DNA of 64,000 bases, taken from NCBI RefSeq assembly GCF_017591425.1, contig NW_024466599.1:24094001-24158000 (forward strand), read 5' to 3'. The position numbers and the translations under genes are program-made. The notes beneath the pieces were generated by a model. It was not told the origin of the DNA, ran no database searches, and saw only the letters and a list, made by a program, of their open reading frames with translations. Below, piece after piece: positions 23,646-35,857 of the stretch (the first letter of the stretch is position 1; every line of letters begins with the position of its first letter). This DNA is from Ochotona curzoniae (taxonomy: Eukaryota; Chordata; Mammalia; Lagomorpha; Ochotonidae).

Positions 23646-25194
23646 AAGGACACTTTGACAACTTTTCGCCCATTACATGATCCCAAATTTATCTTGTATT
23701 TTGGGAAGAAGTGAGTTCTTATACACTGAGCTCATCATTATTATGAAGCAGACATGAAACTGGTTTTCAAAAATTGTCCAGCCAGTCATTTCAGAAAATT
23801 CTTATGTGATGCATAATGTTTGTATTTAAAAAAAAAGTCTTTGTAGCTAAGTTTCTATGTCATCCTTAAGAAACCCCTGCACAACAAGGAGAACAAAGTG
23901 TAAATTATCTCACTATACAGAAGGGATATTTGAGATGTGATAGGGAAGAAGCTACTCTGATAACACCGGTCCCAACATCCAGGTCACCTGACTTCCCCGT
24001 GCTTGTTGTATCGTACAGACTATCATCCACTACCATCTCAGCGTTTGCCGCAGGAGTTCCGACTCTGTGCTAAGGGAAATAAGATGTTATTCTCTGAAGT
24101 AGTAGTTCAGTTGGAGGATTTAGTAGGGAGAAAATATTTTTTTATTGCACAGGTTTTCATTTATGTATGTGGAAATTCTTACAAAGTGAGTGTGTGGGAA
24201 TGTCTATACTGAGTTATAGGGTAGCCTGGCCCCATTGGAGAGCTGGTCTCTCTTTTCCTGCAGACAGCACCGGTTTCTCTAAAAATCACCCAGTTGACAT
24301 GCCAATAACAGAACAGAACATGTTGACATCCAGCTGTTGCTTTCACTACCAATTTGTTTTAATTGGTCTCACACTGTTTTGCCCTCACTTTTTTTTTTTG
24401 CTTGTGGTGTTGGTTTTTAGTCTGTCTGAAACTATCCTGGCTTGAGCCATAAAGCTTTTATGAGGGGAACTTGGTGATGTGTGGAAAGCCATAAGCAGCT
24501 GGCTGGCTGGCAGATCCAGAGCACTCTAGCTCTGAACATAACCATTCAAGGGTTTTGTTTGCTTTTTCAATGTATTCTTTCTAAAATGTGATCCCTAAAA
24601 TGCAGAGACTATTTTCTCTGGCCAAACCTCTAATAAACATTAATGTTTGGTGTACAAGTAACATATTATTAAGCTGAGACTTGAGATGAAGCTTGGAGTG
24701 AAGTGTGTTTGACAATGTTTGCTATTGATGGGGAAAACATAATTTAAATGGTCATGAGGAGGACATTTTGTTCTGGTCAGCATTACTAATGGCCAGCTAA
24801 GCAGCAACCTGCATGATGAATTCACCTGGGGGAGGAGAGAAGTCCAGATGGGGGGCTGTGATCCAGCAGTTTAGGCATCCGTCAACATTGCAAGGTGATT
24901 ACAAGGTGATGCTGAGGGAGATGGCAGCTGGTATTTACAGAAGGCTGTCTTTGTTGGTACCTACTCATGCTAACTACTTATTGAGGAGTGTGAAGATAGT
25001 AGTTTGACTTATTTTCAAAGAACCATAAGGCAGAGTTTATTCATATCCTATAGCTTAAGTTTGACTCTCAGTGACCAGTAACCCAGGCTTTTATAAAAGC
25101 AAAACTAGCAGTTAGTGTTCCTTTGGGAACTAATCGTTTACTTGTATAGATGTTTAATGGACATTTTCTAAGCAATCACGACCTCCTCAATAAC
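23646..25194. other. unassigned sequence, 1.5 kb
   Basis: No coding signal seen. 24220-24480 has average GC, and 24853-24950 is faintly SINE-like but too diverged to assign. Confidence 0.4.
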
Positions 25195-25330
25195 TATTTT
25201 GACATCATGTACAAGTGAAGCCTCTACCTTGAGAGACTTATAATCTATAAGAAGAGATAAGTTCTCCTGAGTAATTTTAATATGAGGCACAAGGTGTTAA
25301 GTGACATAAAGGTTAATAAAAAGTGTCACA
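25195..25330 (-). mobile_element. possible L2-like fragment
   Basis: 'ctaccttgagagacttataa' 'tctataagaagagataag' followed by 'caaggtgttaagtgacataa' resembles the antisense of L2 3' sequence. Low identity. Confidence 0.3.
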
Positions 25331-25640
25331 GGGATAAGAGCTTTCTTCTGGAGAGTGTATTTGGAAAGTCATTACGAATTCTTGCAGTAAAAGACATAGT
25401 CTATATTCTGTCAGATGTGAGTTACCTCAATGTTCTCTTATACCCACATTCACTAAATAAATATTTTAAACTGTAACAAAAGCAATAGTCCTTTTTAAGA
25501 TTTTTTTATGTTATTCTTGATGTGGAAATTATGTAGTCCCTTTTGATGCATAAAGTCAGAAGAATTGGTTCCTGTTAGAAGCCATGCAATTTTAGATTAT
25601 TGCACTTTGAGAGGGCAATATCTGAGACAGGAATTGATCG
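25331..25640. other. unassigned spacer
   Basis: AT-rich, nothing recognised. Confidence 0.4.
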
Positions 25641-25931
25641 ATTTTTAAAAAGTCTTATTTATTTTCAGTAGAAAGGCAGGAGAAGTAGATATTGAGAGGC
25701 TTAAATGGCTTCAATGGCCCGAGCTGAGCCGACCTGAAGCCAGCAGCCAGGAGCATCCTCTGGATCTCTCATGTGGTTGCAGGGTCCCAAGGCTTTGCAG
25801 CATCCTCCACTGCTTTCCGAGGCCACAAGCCGGGAGCTAGATGGGAAGTGAAGCAACTGGGACATGTGCCCATGTGGGATGCTCATGTGTGCAAGATGAG
25901 GATTTAGCCATTCAGGCATCGTGCGGGGCCC
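25641..25931 (-). mobile_element. CSINE with 3' internal deletion
   Basis: From 'cgagctgagccgacctgaag' to the head 'cgtgcggggccc' it is complete. Between the tail and that point the 'gaggaagatcttcc...ggggagtgaatca' segment is reduced to a short remnant. The core still reads 'agggtcccaaggctttg'. Confidence 0.88.
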
Positions 25932-27654
25932 TAAAATGTGGATTGCTGGACAAAAAAGAAAGGGAGAGACATGTGAATTGGATTTTCACAAGTTGTTTTT
26001 ATCCAGATTTGAAAAATCTCCTTTTTGTTTAATAATGCTCAGCTGAAAACCCTCAAAATTAGTCATTCTCTTAAATTAGTTTGAAAGCCCATCAGTATTG
26101 TAAAGCCTAATTTATCTGTGGCTGAGTGGATTGAGACCCAGAGAGTATTCATAACATTTTCCAAATGCACTTGGGGTAACGAGGTTAGGTAAAACTAAAG
26201 TTATGGGATGCATTTTGAAGTTGCTTGCTATGAGAGAAATCTTGCAGAGGCACAGGAATATATAATAGCAGTGCCCTCTCAAGACCTAGATGTTTTTATA
26301 GACAAGAAAAAAAACAACTTTGTAAATGTAGCCTTATTTCTATATATTCATCCCAACTGGCAAGTATTTGCTAGTGACAATAGAATCTGAGAGTAAGTCT
26401 TTGGCTGAACATAAAATTTCCCAAGGAGCTGAGACACGTTCATTGAAATGCTACCAAAAAAATTGTGCTTGTCTCGCGCTGGGCTCATCGTCAATGGATT
26501 TTGATATCTTCTTTTTGAACCAATTATTTGGTTTCTTTGATTTGTTTTTTCTGAAACTCCTAAGGAAAGATTCCTGGTTGAGGAATACTGTTTGCTAGAA
26601 AAATCCAACCTCAGATAAGCTATTTTGTGCATCAATGACCTCCATTCTTCATTTCTGTGTGTAGTGTTGATCTCATCCTGTGTGGGATTTCTACCTGAAA
26701 AGTAGATACCTATTTCTATCCTTAGCAGCCCATCAATCTCTGACTCTTTGCATTTGTTTCTTTCTTTGTATCTCTGCATTACTGTTCCAATGCACTTTTA
26801 TATAATTTGATTTAGCACTTTTATATCATTACTGTGAAAGGCAAGAATAATGAATTCCAAAATGAAAAATTTGGCTGTTGCCAACAAAGAGAATGAAAAG
26901 TGTTTTCTAACTACATAGGCATGACGATTGTTTGTTCCTATTGTTTATTTTTATTCTACATTTAAAATAACTATACCTCAGATGTATACACACATGGCAT
27001 GTAATTTTATCTTTTAATTTCTTTCACTTGCTGAAATATTCAAATTTTCGACTGAACCAACTTATTTGAAAGGCTTGTACTGTAAGAAATTTGTTCAAAA
27101 GAGATTTGTTCTTTTACTTTTGAATTGGAATTACCTCTAGTAACTAGTTGTGTTTGCTTTAAGCTTAGCAATGGAGAACATATGCTGATAGTAAATATTG
27201 AGTTGTAGAAGAAGTATAACATGTTTAAAGGACTAAAATTGGAATGGTAGTAAATACCCAGGTATTAATTGTGGCCCTTTTTATGAGTGTGACTGTAATC
27301 ATTTCATTAGATATTAAATCCATAATAATGCTGTAAATTGTTGACTTGAAATAGGCAGTTACTTTTAGAAACGTAACGGGAAAGTTTGTTTGACAAAAAA
27401 ACTATGCATGTATTTCAAACATTTTTGCTTGTTTGTTCCCAAACAGATATCTCTCTTAATCTGTCTTAATTCCATTTCCTACAGACTTTTTGAACTGCCC
27501 TCATGTTTTTATAGGACAAAAAAATATCACTAACGTGACTGTTATTTTCATTTCAAGGATAGGATAAACTGAGCAGATATGACTGTATGACTCTAGTCTG
27601 TGCATCTGAGACATATCGAACCTGGTAAATCACCCCTGTGGATGCACTCTGAAT
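25932..27654. other. unassigned sequence, 1.7 kb
   Basis: Contains a 143-codon minus-strand frame (26348-26779) with no recognisable domain, rich in Ser, Asn and Lys and typical of chance frames in AT-rich DNA. No repeat identified. Confidence 0.45.
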
Positions 27655-27835
27655 TGAGGCAACTAATGTTCAAATCTTAGCTCTCTGACTGCCTACAAGA
27701 GTTTATATCGAATGTTCAACTTGTTTAGCTCTATTCTCCATCATATAATGGGAGGAGAATCATGTTTACTTCAGAGGGTTGTTATGAAAAGGTGAGGTGT
27801 TTAACACATAACCTAAGTACTTGAAAATATAGTGA
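27655..27835 (+). mobile_element. MIR
   Basis: 'gttcaaatcttagctctctg', 'gctctattctccatcatata' 'atggg' and 'ttcagagggttgttatgaaa' are the successive MIR blocks in plus orientation. Confidence 0.72.
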
Positions 27836-28337
27836 TTTATTCTTGTAGGCTAAAATCAGGATCATTTTGTGCAAACTGTTTTAAAACTGAATTTATTTAG
27901 AACCTTAGAGAAATATTTTTAAGTACATTAGATTTTATCAACACATTTTTGGAAAGTTAGATCATGAAGATACTTCTGTTTTTTTTTTAAATGTCTAGCT
28001 AAAACATGTTAAGAATGGTAAATTCAGCCCATGATAACTATTGCAGACACTTATTCTTGTTGTTTTGCAAATATTTTATTGATACTTCTATGATAAATTA
28101 TCTGGAGAACTTGAAAAAGCTCAATCCATCATTTGATTGAAAACATTCAGAGCTGTCATCAAGATATAATGTCAAAATATTGACCCGTTTTTATAAGAGC
28201 AACTATCCCTCACTTGTTTTGCCATTTGATTTTGAGTCTTTGATAAATAACTCCAGTTTCTGCAGTTCCTCAGCAATGGATCCTATCAGTCTGTCTCCTT
28301 CCTTAATGTCTGATATTCTTTCCTCTTGAAGGTTCAT
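27836..28337. other. unassigned AT-rich sequence
   Basis: No gene or family recognised. Confidence 0.4.
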
Positions 28338-28434
28338 GCCATGTGCTTGTGTGGTTACCTTTGCCATGTGCTTGTGTGGTTACCTTTGCCATGTGCTTGT
28401 GTGGTTACCTTTGCCATGTGCTTGTGTCTTTGCC
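28338..28434. repeat. 25-bp minisatellite, about 3.9 copies
   Basis: A 25-bp unit beginning 'gccatgtgcttgtgtggtta' starts at 28338, 28363, 28388 and 28413. The first three units are identical and the fourth diverges near its end. The lack of substitutions between units means the expansion is recent. Confidence 0.97.
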
Positions 28435-30256
28435 TAGCCCTTTTTACAGTGACTGTATTTGTTGAGTGTTCTCCCTAAAACCTCATTTCCTTTAACATTT
28501 AGTCAGCTTGTGTGTGAACATGTTTTCTTGAACGGCAAACTCTAGAGCAAAAATAACAAACACCTCTTCCAGCATTCACAGATTGTGTGTTGTGGCCCAA
28601 TTTAATATTTATCCTGGTGCTTTGCTATGTGGCATGGCCCCAGCTTCCTATGCTAAGCCTGAAGATCACCAAGGATACAAAGTTCAGGGCCTTCTCTTAT
28701 ACTTTGTGAGTATGCATTCTGCCCTCTGTGTGCCTGAGCCTATGCAGTATATGCCTCAGTCATGACCATTTATTCTAGGCGAATGTTGGCTGTTTTGTTT
28801 GTTCGTTTGTTCTTCCATTCGTCTTATTGTGGTTTCAGCTAGCCTTGTTTGGGTCTGAGTTAGGCAGGTAAAAGAGAGGAGTCAATGCTTCAAGTAGATC
28901 CAACACGTTAGAACTAATATAGCAATTTCAATTAAAATCCATCCTGAAGTATGTAAAATGAGGTACCAGTTTCCCACACTACAAATGTTGAATTGCATTT
29001 GACCTTCAAGCAGGGAACAAGTTAGGTCAAGAACAAGTGAAAATACTGCAGAAGTTTTCTAGTTGTATTCTGCTTGTATTTGTATTAGCTTAGTCGCTAT
29101 AAACTTTCAACTGTTTTCCAGTTCTGACTAAATTGATTTTAGTACTCACATTTGTTTCTCATATTTCTATAAATAATGGAAACGTGAAGCTGCCTAATCT
29201 GCCATTTTGCTGGCATTTTTTTTTTTCTATCTCTTTTGAAATGGACCAGCTTAACATTTGGAGAAAGTTCTGAATAGGTATTATGTGTTTTTCCACCAAA
29301 AATAGTATCTTGATCTTTCTTAGGTATGGTCACTAAAACCAATGTTACTTATCTTAGTCAATAACATAGGAGATTTATAATAATGGATTTGAGATGTATT
29401 TAAAATAGTGGTCTTACTAGATTCAGAAGATGCTTAAATTTTCCTCAGTAAAGTCGCTTTAAGAAAAAGAGATTTAATAAGTGTGGTAATCATTGTTTAA
29501 TATTCTAGGCATTATAATGATAGATCCTGAGTGTTTAAAGCTCCATAAAGCAGTCTCTGGTCCTCAGCTGGTTGGACAGGCGAGCACATGTTGAAAATAC
29601 AAAGTGATGAACATTTAAAAGATGGTAGTTATAAAGTGGTAAGGAACCGAGATAGAGTTGACAACTTCAGTGAGAATCACAGAGTTTCAGAGAACAGGAT
29701 GTTCAGAATTGGGGCTTAGCAGATGTTTTAACTCAACCCACCTGGAGTGGCATCCAGATGAGATTAACAGCAAGTGCAAAGACTTAAAAATTGGAAGCAC
29801 AGCCAAATGAAACACATCTAACAACGGAAATAGAATAATTTACCCATGGGAGAAGATGAAGGAAGGAAGAAAAACTACAAAGTTATACTGTGGCCAGATT
29901 TAGAGTTAAAAGAAGTGCCATGCTAAAGAGTTCGATTTATTCTTAGAGAAAAGATTGACATAAGCAGGCTCCTTAAATTCAGCAACTTTCCCCACACATT
30001 CTTCCCCTAAGAATCTAGAAAAATTTTAAGCAATGGAAACTAAACAGAGTTCAGTGAAAGATATTTTATGTAAGTTTAGGGATTCAATAATAAATATGAT
30101 TTCTGACTGGAATTAACTTCAGCCTTTAAGCACCACTGCTACCTTTTTCTTTCTGTTTTTCACATAATCATGACTGTCCTCAAATGAACAATCTTGCATT
30201 TACTGATTTTACCATCTAATTTAAGGTTTTACGTTTATAATTAGTTCTATGAGTGA
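28435..30256. other. unassigned sequence, 1.8 kb
   Basis: No gene recognised. 28560-28760 has average GC with a 60-codon frame lacking motifs. 29540-29760 reads like an old repeat but was not assigned. Confidence 0.4.
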
Positions 30257-30296
<40 letters not shown>

Positions 30297-30519
30297 CTCC
30301 AATCTGATGGTTTACTCAACAAATCTTCCTAAGGGATGTAGCTGAATCAGGCCAAAACCAGCTGCCTGGGTCTCCCACACGAGTGGCAGAGACACTACTA
30401 CATCAGTCATGGCCTTCTGGTTTCAAGTTCCCAGTAGCAGAGAGCTAGAATGCAGAGTGGAGCCAGGACTTGACGCCAGGTTTTCTGACGTGGGCTGCGT
30501 GAGTCCTACCTGGCGCCCT
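30257..30519 (-). mobile_element. old CSINE with (TG)n(GA)n at its tail side
   Basis: The tail position is occupied by a (GT)11 and (GA)8 tract at 30257-30296. The reversed body follows: 'caaatcttcctaagggatgt' 'agctgaat', 'tgggtctcccacacgagtgg' and 'agccaggacttgacgccagg'. The head side ends near 'ctggcgccc'. Confidence 0.7.
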
Positions 30520-31159
30520 GATCCCACCACTACCACCATTTTGTCAAGACTCTCTTTAGGTTGTGTCTCCTCGGGTGTATCTTCTTCCAGATGTCCTCAG
30601 TCATATTATCCGATTCCTTTAAGATACTCATTGCGCTTCTACTTCACTCCACTTTCTCTGTCATCATCTGCTGAGTTTCTTCGATGTCTTCATTTCCTCA
30701 TCATCCCATTTCTTTCTTCTTTTTCTGACCTAGGGTTATCTTCTACCTGTGTTGTCCTTTGTTTCATTCGCCTGGAAACATAATGCACATACTAATTTTC
30801 AGTCAGTATTGAGGAGTGCATAAATGGGCAACAAGTTCCTATTAGTTACCTATGTTACCACCTGTTTTACTTTTCTCCCTCATTTCTGTATTTTTGGGAG
30901 CCAAAATCTTGTGGAGTCAATTAAAAGTACTTTTTTAAAAAATATGAGCACAAGATAAATGAAGCTTCTTTACCATGTAAACATTCTCCTTAATTTTAGC
31001 TCCATTCTAATTTATTTTCATATATTCTTCCTCAACAGATGTCATGATGTTTTGAGCTAAAGCTCAGATCTGAATCTCTGATTTCATCCTCTGTAATTCT
31101 TTTAGTCTCATCTAGTTATTAATTGTAGTACAGCTACTCATAACAACGTATTCTTTAAA
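30520..31159. other. unassigned, pyrimidine-rich in part
   Basis: 30560-30770 is rich in C and T on the plus strand and gives part of the 124-codon frame at 30409-30783, which begins inside the SINE. No gene is supported. Confidence 0.45.
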
Positions 31160-31300
31160 TTTATATTGTATCAGGTACTAGTGTTACAAAGATAAGGAAG
31201 ACGTAAATCCATAGAATGGTTATATTCACAATCTGATAGTTTAACACTTCATTGTATAATAAATATGAAATAAATGATACAGAAGTGCTGTACCTGTGAG
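31160..31300 (-). mobile_element. L2-like fragment, antisense
   Basis: 'gtatcaggtactagtgttac' 'aaagataaggaagacg' then 'cagaagtgctg' resembles the antisense L2 3' region (phrase type 'gccaggtactgtgctaggtg'). Confidence 0.45.
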
Positions 31301-31529
31301 TTCCACAGATTCAACCAGGAACAACAAACAAAATGTTTCTCTATTATTATTAAAAAAAAACCCAGAGAATTAGCTAATAGTATATCATGTTCAACATGGT
31401 TAGTGGAAAACAGTGTTTTCCAATTCAGTTTAAAAGCAGTTAGATAGGAAGGCTTTGGATTTTGCTAGTTAATACAGATTCTACTAGGGACATCCCATTA
31501 AGTTAGACAGCCAACAGAGAGTAGTTGTA

Positions 31530-31735
31530 GTAGTCTACTGGATTTAGCTGTCTAGGTTAAAATCCCGGCATACGTCATCTAGTGGGAAGTTTGACCTTGG
31601 CTAAGTTTCCTCATGTACAAAAATAAGAGTAACAATAGTAACTGTCTCAGTTGTTGTGATAATTCCAACAGTGCATATATAAAGCCAAACACTGGTTAAG
31701 CATGCAGTAAGTACCTGATAAATGTTAGTTGTTCA
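31530..31735 (+). mobile_element. MIR, nearly complete
   Basis: Blocks 'gttaaaatcccggcatacg', 'gaccttggctaagtttcctc' and 'gtaagtacctgataaatgtt' 'agttgtt' reproduce the MIR core and 3' end. Confidence 0.75.
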
Positions 31736-33094
31736 CAATTTATTCTACACTGTCAGATATATATCTTGACCTTATGAACAAGAAAGCAACAACACATGGA
31801 GATTTATAAATTTATATTTCTATATTTTTACAGTTTTGTGTTTTCACTTGTTCCCCAAATGAGTCTTATGCTGGTGATCGGTTTGTGTCTCAGTATTATA
31901 TACTCATTAACCAAGGCATAGTGCCCCTGACACTCCAAGAGACTTTCTCTTTAAGGTCATTTTATGGATATATATCTGTGATGTTGTCCTAGTGGACAGT
32001 GGACAAAGGTTAAGACTGTTCTATGCTCAGTAGACCCCAGGGCGTATTGTCCTGCATCCTCCTGATGTACTTCCATTAGCCTGGCGCTTTCTCTTCTATT
32101 GGATTTTTATCTTCTACTGGATGTTGATCTGATTTTTAATGGATCTTGAAGATGCTGTGTTAGGAGGTGAATTCTGGGGGCTACTGCTTTAGAGGAAGCC
32201 TTCTTAATGATTACCGCAGCTCTCTCCCTGCTGGTTATAGTAGTTATGAGATGAATCTGGTGATAGCAGCATTTTATGTTTTTACAGCATGTCACATGCA
32301 TTCAGACATTATTTCATTTGAGCCTCACAGCCAATAGAGAGATAAGCCTCATTACCAGTGTTAACAGTTGTTCCCATTTTCTTTAAATATCCTTTCAATG
32401 TAGGGAATAAGTTTTCTATTAGTGGGAGGGTCCAACTCTCCAGGTTTTGTTTCCCAGATTCTTCAATAAATTCACCTACTTGGCTGGCTTATCTTTGCAT
32501 TCCAGGATACAGTGGTTCTCGATGCTGACTCAGTAGCTGAGATTTTTTGGGTTTTTTTTGTTTTGTTTAAGGGGTCTGGGGCTCTGTTACACTGTTTGCA
32601 TCTGAGTTGTGGAATGAGATGTGGAGTGGCCGGACAGTGATTGCTTTTTCCGAAGCTTTTTCGGTGATTTTAATAGGCACTGAGGTGAACGAACCATTGA
32701 CATCTCTGCAGAGTGGTTGTCTCCAAAGATGGGAAAACAATGTAATTTCTGAAGAAGAAACCTTTACAAATATAGCCATCACTGTTGTCAGTGGCTTTTC
32801 CTTTAAGATTAATGATTGAGATCAATCATATATCTGTATATGCAAATAAGTGATATTATATTCATAGATTGACCTATGATTATATTTAATATATGATATT
32901 TAAAATATTTTCATGTCTATTGTTCCTCAATGAGACTATTTTAGTCATATAATTAGCACACCAGTTTTAAGGAATGGCTGTGCAGTCATGTTAGCTTTCT
33001 AGATGCAGATCGTGAAATCTGTAATGTGGTTGTGTGCTTGTAATGGGGAGAAGGGAGGATGGGACAGTCTATCGTTATCTGTTCAAATTTCCTT
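31736..33094. other. mostly unassigned sequence
   Basis: Apart from a reversed MIR piece at 32275-32350 nothing was recognised. A frame pair at 32567-32819 is antisense-symmetric and has no domain. Confidence 0.4.
32275..32350 (-). mobile_element. MIR fragment, antisense
   Basis: 'catgcattcagacattattt' 'catttgagcctcacagcc' is the reversed MIR 3' region that corresponds to 'attaactcatttaatcctca' in the family. Confidence 0.55.
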
Positions 33095-33258
33095 TCCCTA
33101 GTGACTCATATGTAATCCTTGATTCCACATAATCTGCAACATCACCTGGAAGCCTGTTAAAATGCATGATCTCGGGTCTCACCCCAGAGGGCATGCATTA
33201 CAATCTGCGCTGTTAACAAGTTCCCCAAGTGATTCAGACTCTCATTAAGGTATGAAAA
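33095..33258 (+). mobile_element. MER5A-like hAT-Charlie DNA transposon
   Basis: The series 'aacatcacctggaagcctgt' 'taaaatgcatgatctcgggt', 'ctcaccccagaggg' and 'ttaacaagttccccaagtga' matches the MER5A interior, a short non-autonomous hAT element found across placental mammals. Terminal repeats are not clear. Confidence 0.75.
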
Positions 33259-35383
33259 TGCCTCACTATCTACCAGGCCACCTCTTGAAATTGTTTGTTC
33301 TGTATTTTGTGGTGTCTTTGTGTAAGTATGTTATGCATAATGATGTCAGGAGTGAAAAATTTTCCAGAGTTCTTGCCTGTAATTTGTCCTCTGAAGTTTT
33401 TTTTCCGGGATTTTCATTTGATTCAGGGCTCTTTCTCCTATACTTCCAACTGACCTGAAATGAATATATGATTTTCTGATGCTTTGAGTTGTGCAGGTAG
33501 AAGAGCTGTGGATAACCCAGAGAGGGTTGATGTTGCTTTCTCTGTTGCCATATTCCTCCTTTCTCTGAGCCAGAGGGTATACCTAGGAAAATATCAATCA
33601 GACTCCTTTTGAAATTTAGATTCTCTGTAGCTCTTGCTGAACTCTTGCTTCTTGTTACCAATGCCTGCAGTCCACACGAGGACTTTAGAAATCTCACACA
33701 ATGGCATCATCCTTAATAGGTGTTATCTCTACCAGCTGAAGCCGAACCACTGCCCAGTGATATGCGTTAGTTTCACTTGTGTGAGTTCTACATCGCTTTC
33801 TGTTTCCCTTAAGAGTTCTGGTTAAGTGTTGTAAGTAGTATAGGCAAAAACCCTGCCTGCTTGTTTCAAGGACTGTAGGATGGTTTTGATAACATATCAA
33901 CCATTCAGGGCTCAACTTTATTCACATTCACACCTTTTGTTTTCCAAGATTCCAAGTACTTTTACTCCCTTATGCAGAAAACACAAACCTCCAGCTATGA
34001 TTTTAAGACAATTTATAACTTTCCTCTTACTAGGGACTATGTACATGTCTACTAAAAGTCTGATAAAGTTTGGTGTGTGTCATTGGAACTACAGTTAATT
34101 TTTATCAGAAATTGCATAAATACATGTCACATCTTGAAAAATACAGAAACAATACAAATAACTTGTGCTATTCCCCCATTGAACTCTTTTACTTCTTCTT
34201 TGGTGGTATGGATTGTTTTTATTTTAATTTATGTTATTGCATGTAGTTGTTTTGTGTACTTGATGGTAAGCTATTGGATGTGTATTACTAATTATTGTAT
34301 TTTTAAGGTATCTAAAAGAGTGATTTTTCTGAAGCACAGAGTCACAGTAGAGTCTTTGCATGTTCAAATTAAACAATGAGAGGAGGAAGAAATGTGAGTT
34401 AGCAGATTGAGATTCAATGCCTATTTTGGACACTGAGGATAAAGACTCTGGGTTTTGTGTCTTTTGATGACATCTGGCTATGGGGATGGTGATAATTCTT
34501 TTAACTTCCTTCTGAAGCCACGATGTTAGCATTCTGTGTTGGAGATACGGAAACAGGTAGGGAGGAGGAAATCCTAGCCAAAGTTTTGAGTCAGAAAACA
34601 GGATTAAAAATAGATGCTTGGGAATCATCAACAAATAGTTCTTAAATAAGCCATCGAAGAGAATCAGAACTCACAGAAAGAGTGTTGAGCAAGTAAAGAG
34701 CTTAAACGGGGGGTTCCTGACAACTTGTGGATAGAGACAGGTGGTGATGACAGGTGGTTAACTTTGGCGAGGCACAGAAATATAGGAAAGAGTGTGCTCG
34801 TAGAGGATGCCCTCCGCTCTCATGGGACGGTGACTTGAGGCTTCTGTATTGGTCATGAAGTGTTGAGCAGTCGGTGTGTCTGGTGATCAGGTGAGCTGAA
34901 TTTTACCACGTCAGCATTGCGTTTGCATTCACTGCACTGTTACCTCTGTCTCCTCTCCTGGGGTTGAGCATTAGATGTTTTCTGCCTACTCCAATTCACT
35001 TTTACTTTACATATCGATTAGAAATGATGTTTTTAAAAATAGACCATCCTTTACAAATGTGTCACAAATACCTCGATCTCCTTTTGGTGTTGTTCAGCCT
35101 TTTTTGCAGATTCAAGTTTTCCCTGGTTCTATGCAAATATTTTGCTTCAGAAATACATAGGGTTGTTGGTTTACAAATATGTGGTACTTTTCTGTTCTAC
35201 TGTGTCTTTTCATTATTTCATCTGCCGACCTAGACATCTTTACCCATTTTTCTTTTCTTTGTCAAGTATCTATTCATCTTTTAAAACAAAGCTCCAAGAT
35301 TTTCTTTTTGGCTTAGCTTCTGCCTAGTTTATGGTACCTTGTATGTGTGTCTATTAACTATTTTATTTTATCTGATTATTACT
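33259..35383. other. unassigned sequence, 2.1 kb
   Basis: Frames of 143 (33266-33697, minus) and 136 codons (34224-34634, minus) have no recognised motif and no partner exons. 35265-35340 is weakly L2-like. Nothing else identified. Confidence 0.4.
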
Positions 35384-35586
35384 TTTTTAAAGAATTATTT
35401 TTTATTATTTGTGTTGGGAAGTCAGATATACAGAGGGGAGAGACAAAGAGGAAGACCTTCTGTCTGCTGAGTCAGTCCCACGCAGGTGCAGGGTCTCAAA
35501 ATTTGGGCTGTCCTCCACTGCTTTCCCAGGCCACAAGTAGGCAGCTGGAAGGGAAGCAGGGCCTCTGGGATTAGAACCGGTGCCCA
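35384..35586 (-). mobile_element. CSINE A, tail-side part, interrupted
   Basis: Reversed tail at the left edge, 'gaagaccttctgtctgctga', then a deletion that joins directly to 'cccacgcaggtgcagggtct'. It continues to 'ttagaaccggtgcccagacc', where another SINE is inserted. The head-side remainder resumes at 35782. Confidence 0.85.
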
Positions 35587-35781
35587 GACCCTGTACCTGT
35601 GTGGGAGACCCAGAAGATGCTCTGGGATCCTGGCTTCAAACTGGCTCAGCTCCAGCAGTTGTTGTCTCTTGGAGAGTGAATCAGTGGACAGAAGATCTTC
35701 CTTTGTGTCCTCCTCTCTGTATATCTGTCGGTTGCAATAAAAATAAATAAAATCTTTAAAAAGTTTACATATAAAAAAATA
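35587..35781 (+). mobile_element. CSINE B, 5'-truncated, inserted inside CSINE A
   Basis: Begins in mid-body at 'ctgtacctgtgtgggagacc' and runs to 'gcaataaaaataaataaaat' and an A-rich tail. It is flanked by 'agaaccggtgccca' (35573-35586) and 'agaactgacaccca' (35782-35795). These are two copies of the same host-SINE site, so they are a target duplication that has since diverged. Confidence 0.85.
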
Positions 35782-35857
35782 AGAACTGACACCCAATATG
35801 GGACCCTGGTGCGTTCAAGCTGAGGACTTTAGCTGCTAGGCTATCACACCAGGCCCC
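35782..35857 (-). mobile_element. CSINE A, head-side part
   Basis: 'gggaccctggtgcgttcaag', 'ggactttagctgctaggcta' and 'ccaggcccc' complete the head of the interrupted element. Confidence 0.85.

Noticed and set aside
26348..26779. 143-codon minus-strand frame
   Set aside because: No recognisable domain, composition typical of chance frames in AT-rich DNA, no neighbouring exon-like frames.
28338..28434. CRISPR-like array
   Set aside because: The 25-bp units are directly adjacent with no spacers and the context is mammalian, so it is a minisatellite.
30409..30783. 124-codon plus-strand frame rich in Ser, Leu and Phe, resembling a secreted or membrane protein
   Set aside because: It starts inside a degraded SINE and continues into a pyrimidine-rich tract, which explains the hydrophobic and Ser-rich composition.
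33266..33697. 143-codon minus-strand frame
   Set aside because: No domain recognised. Overlapped by an unrelated frame on the other strand, and no coding periodicity evident by eye.
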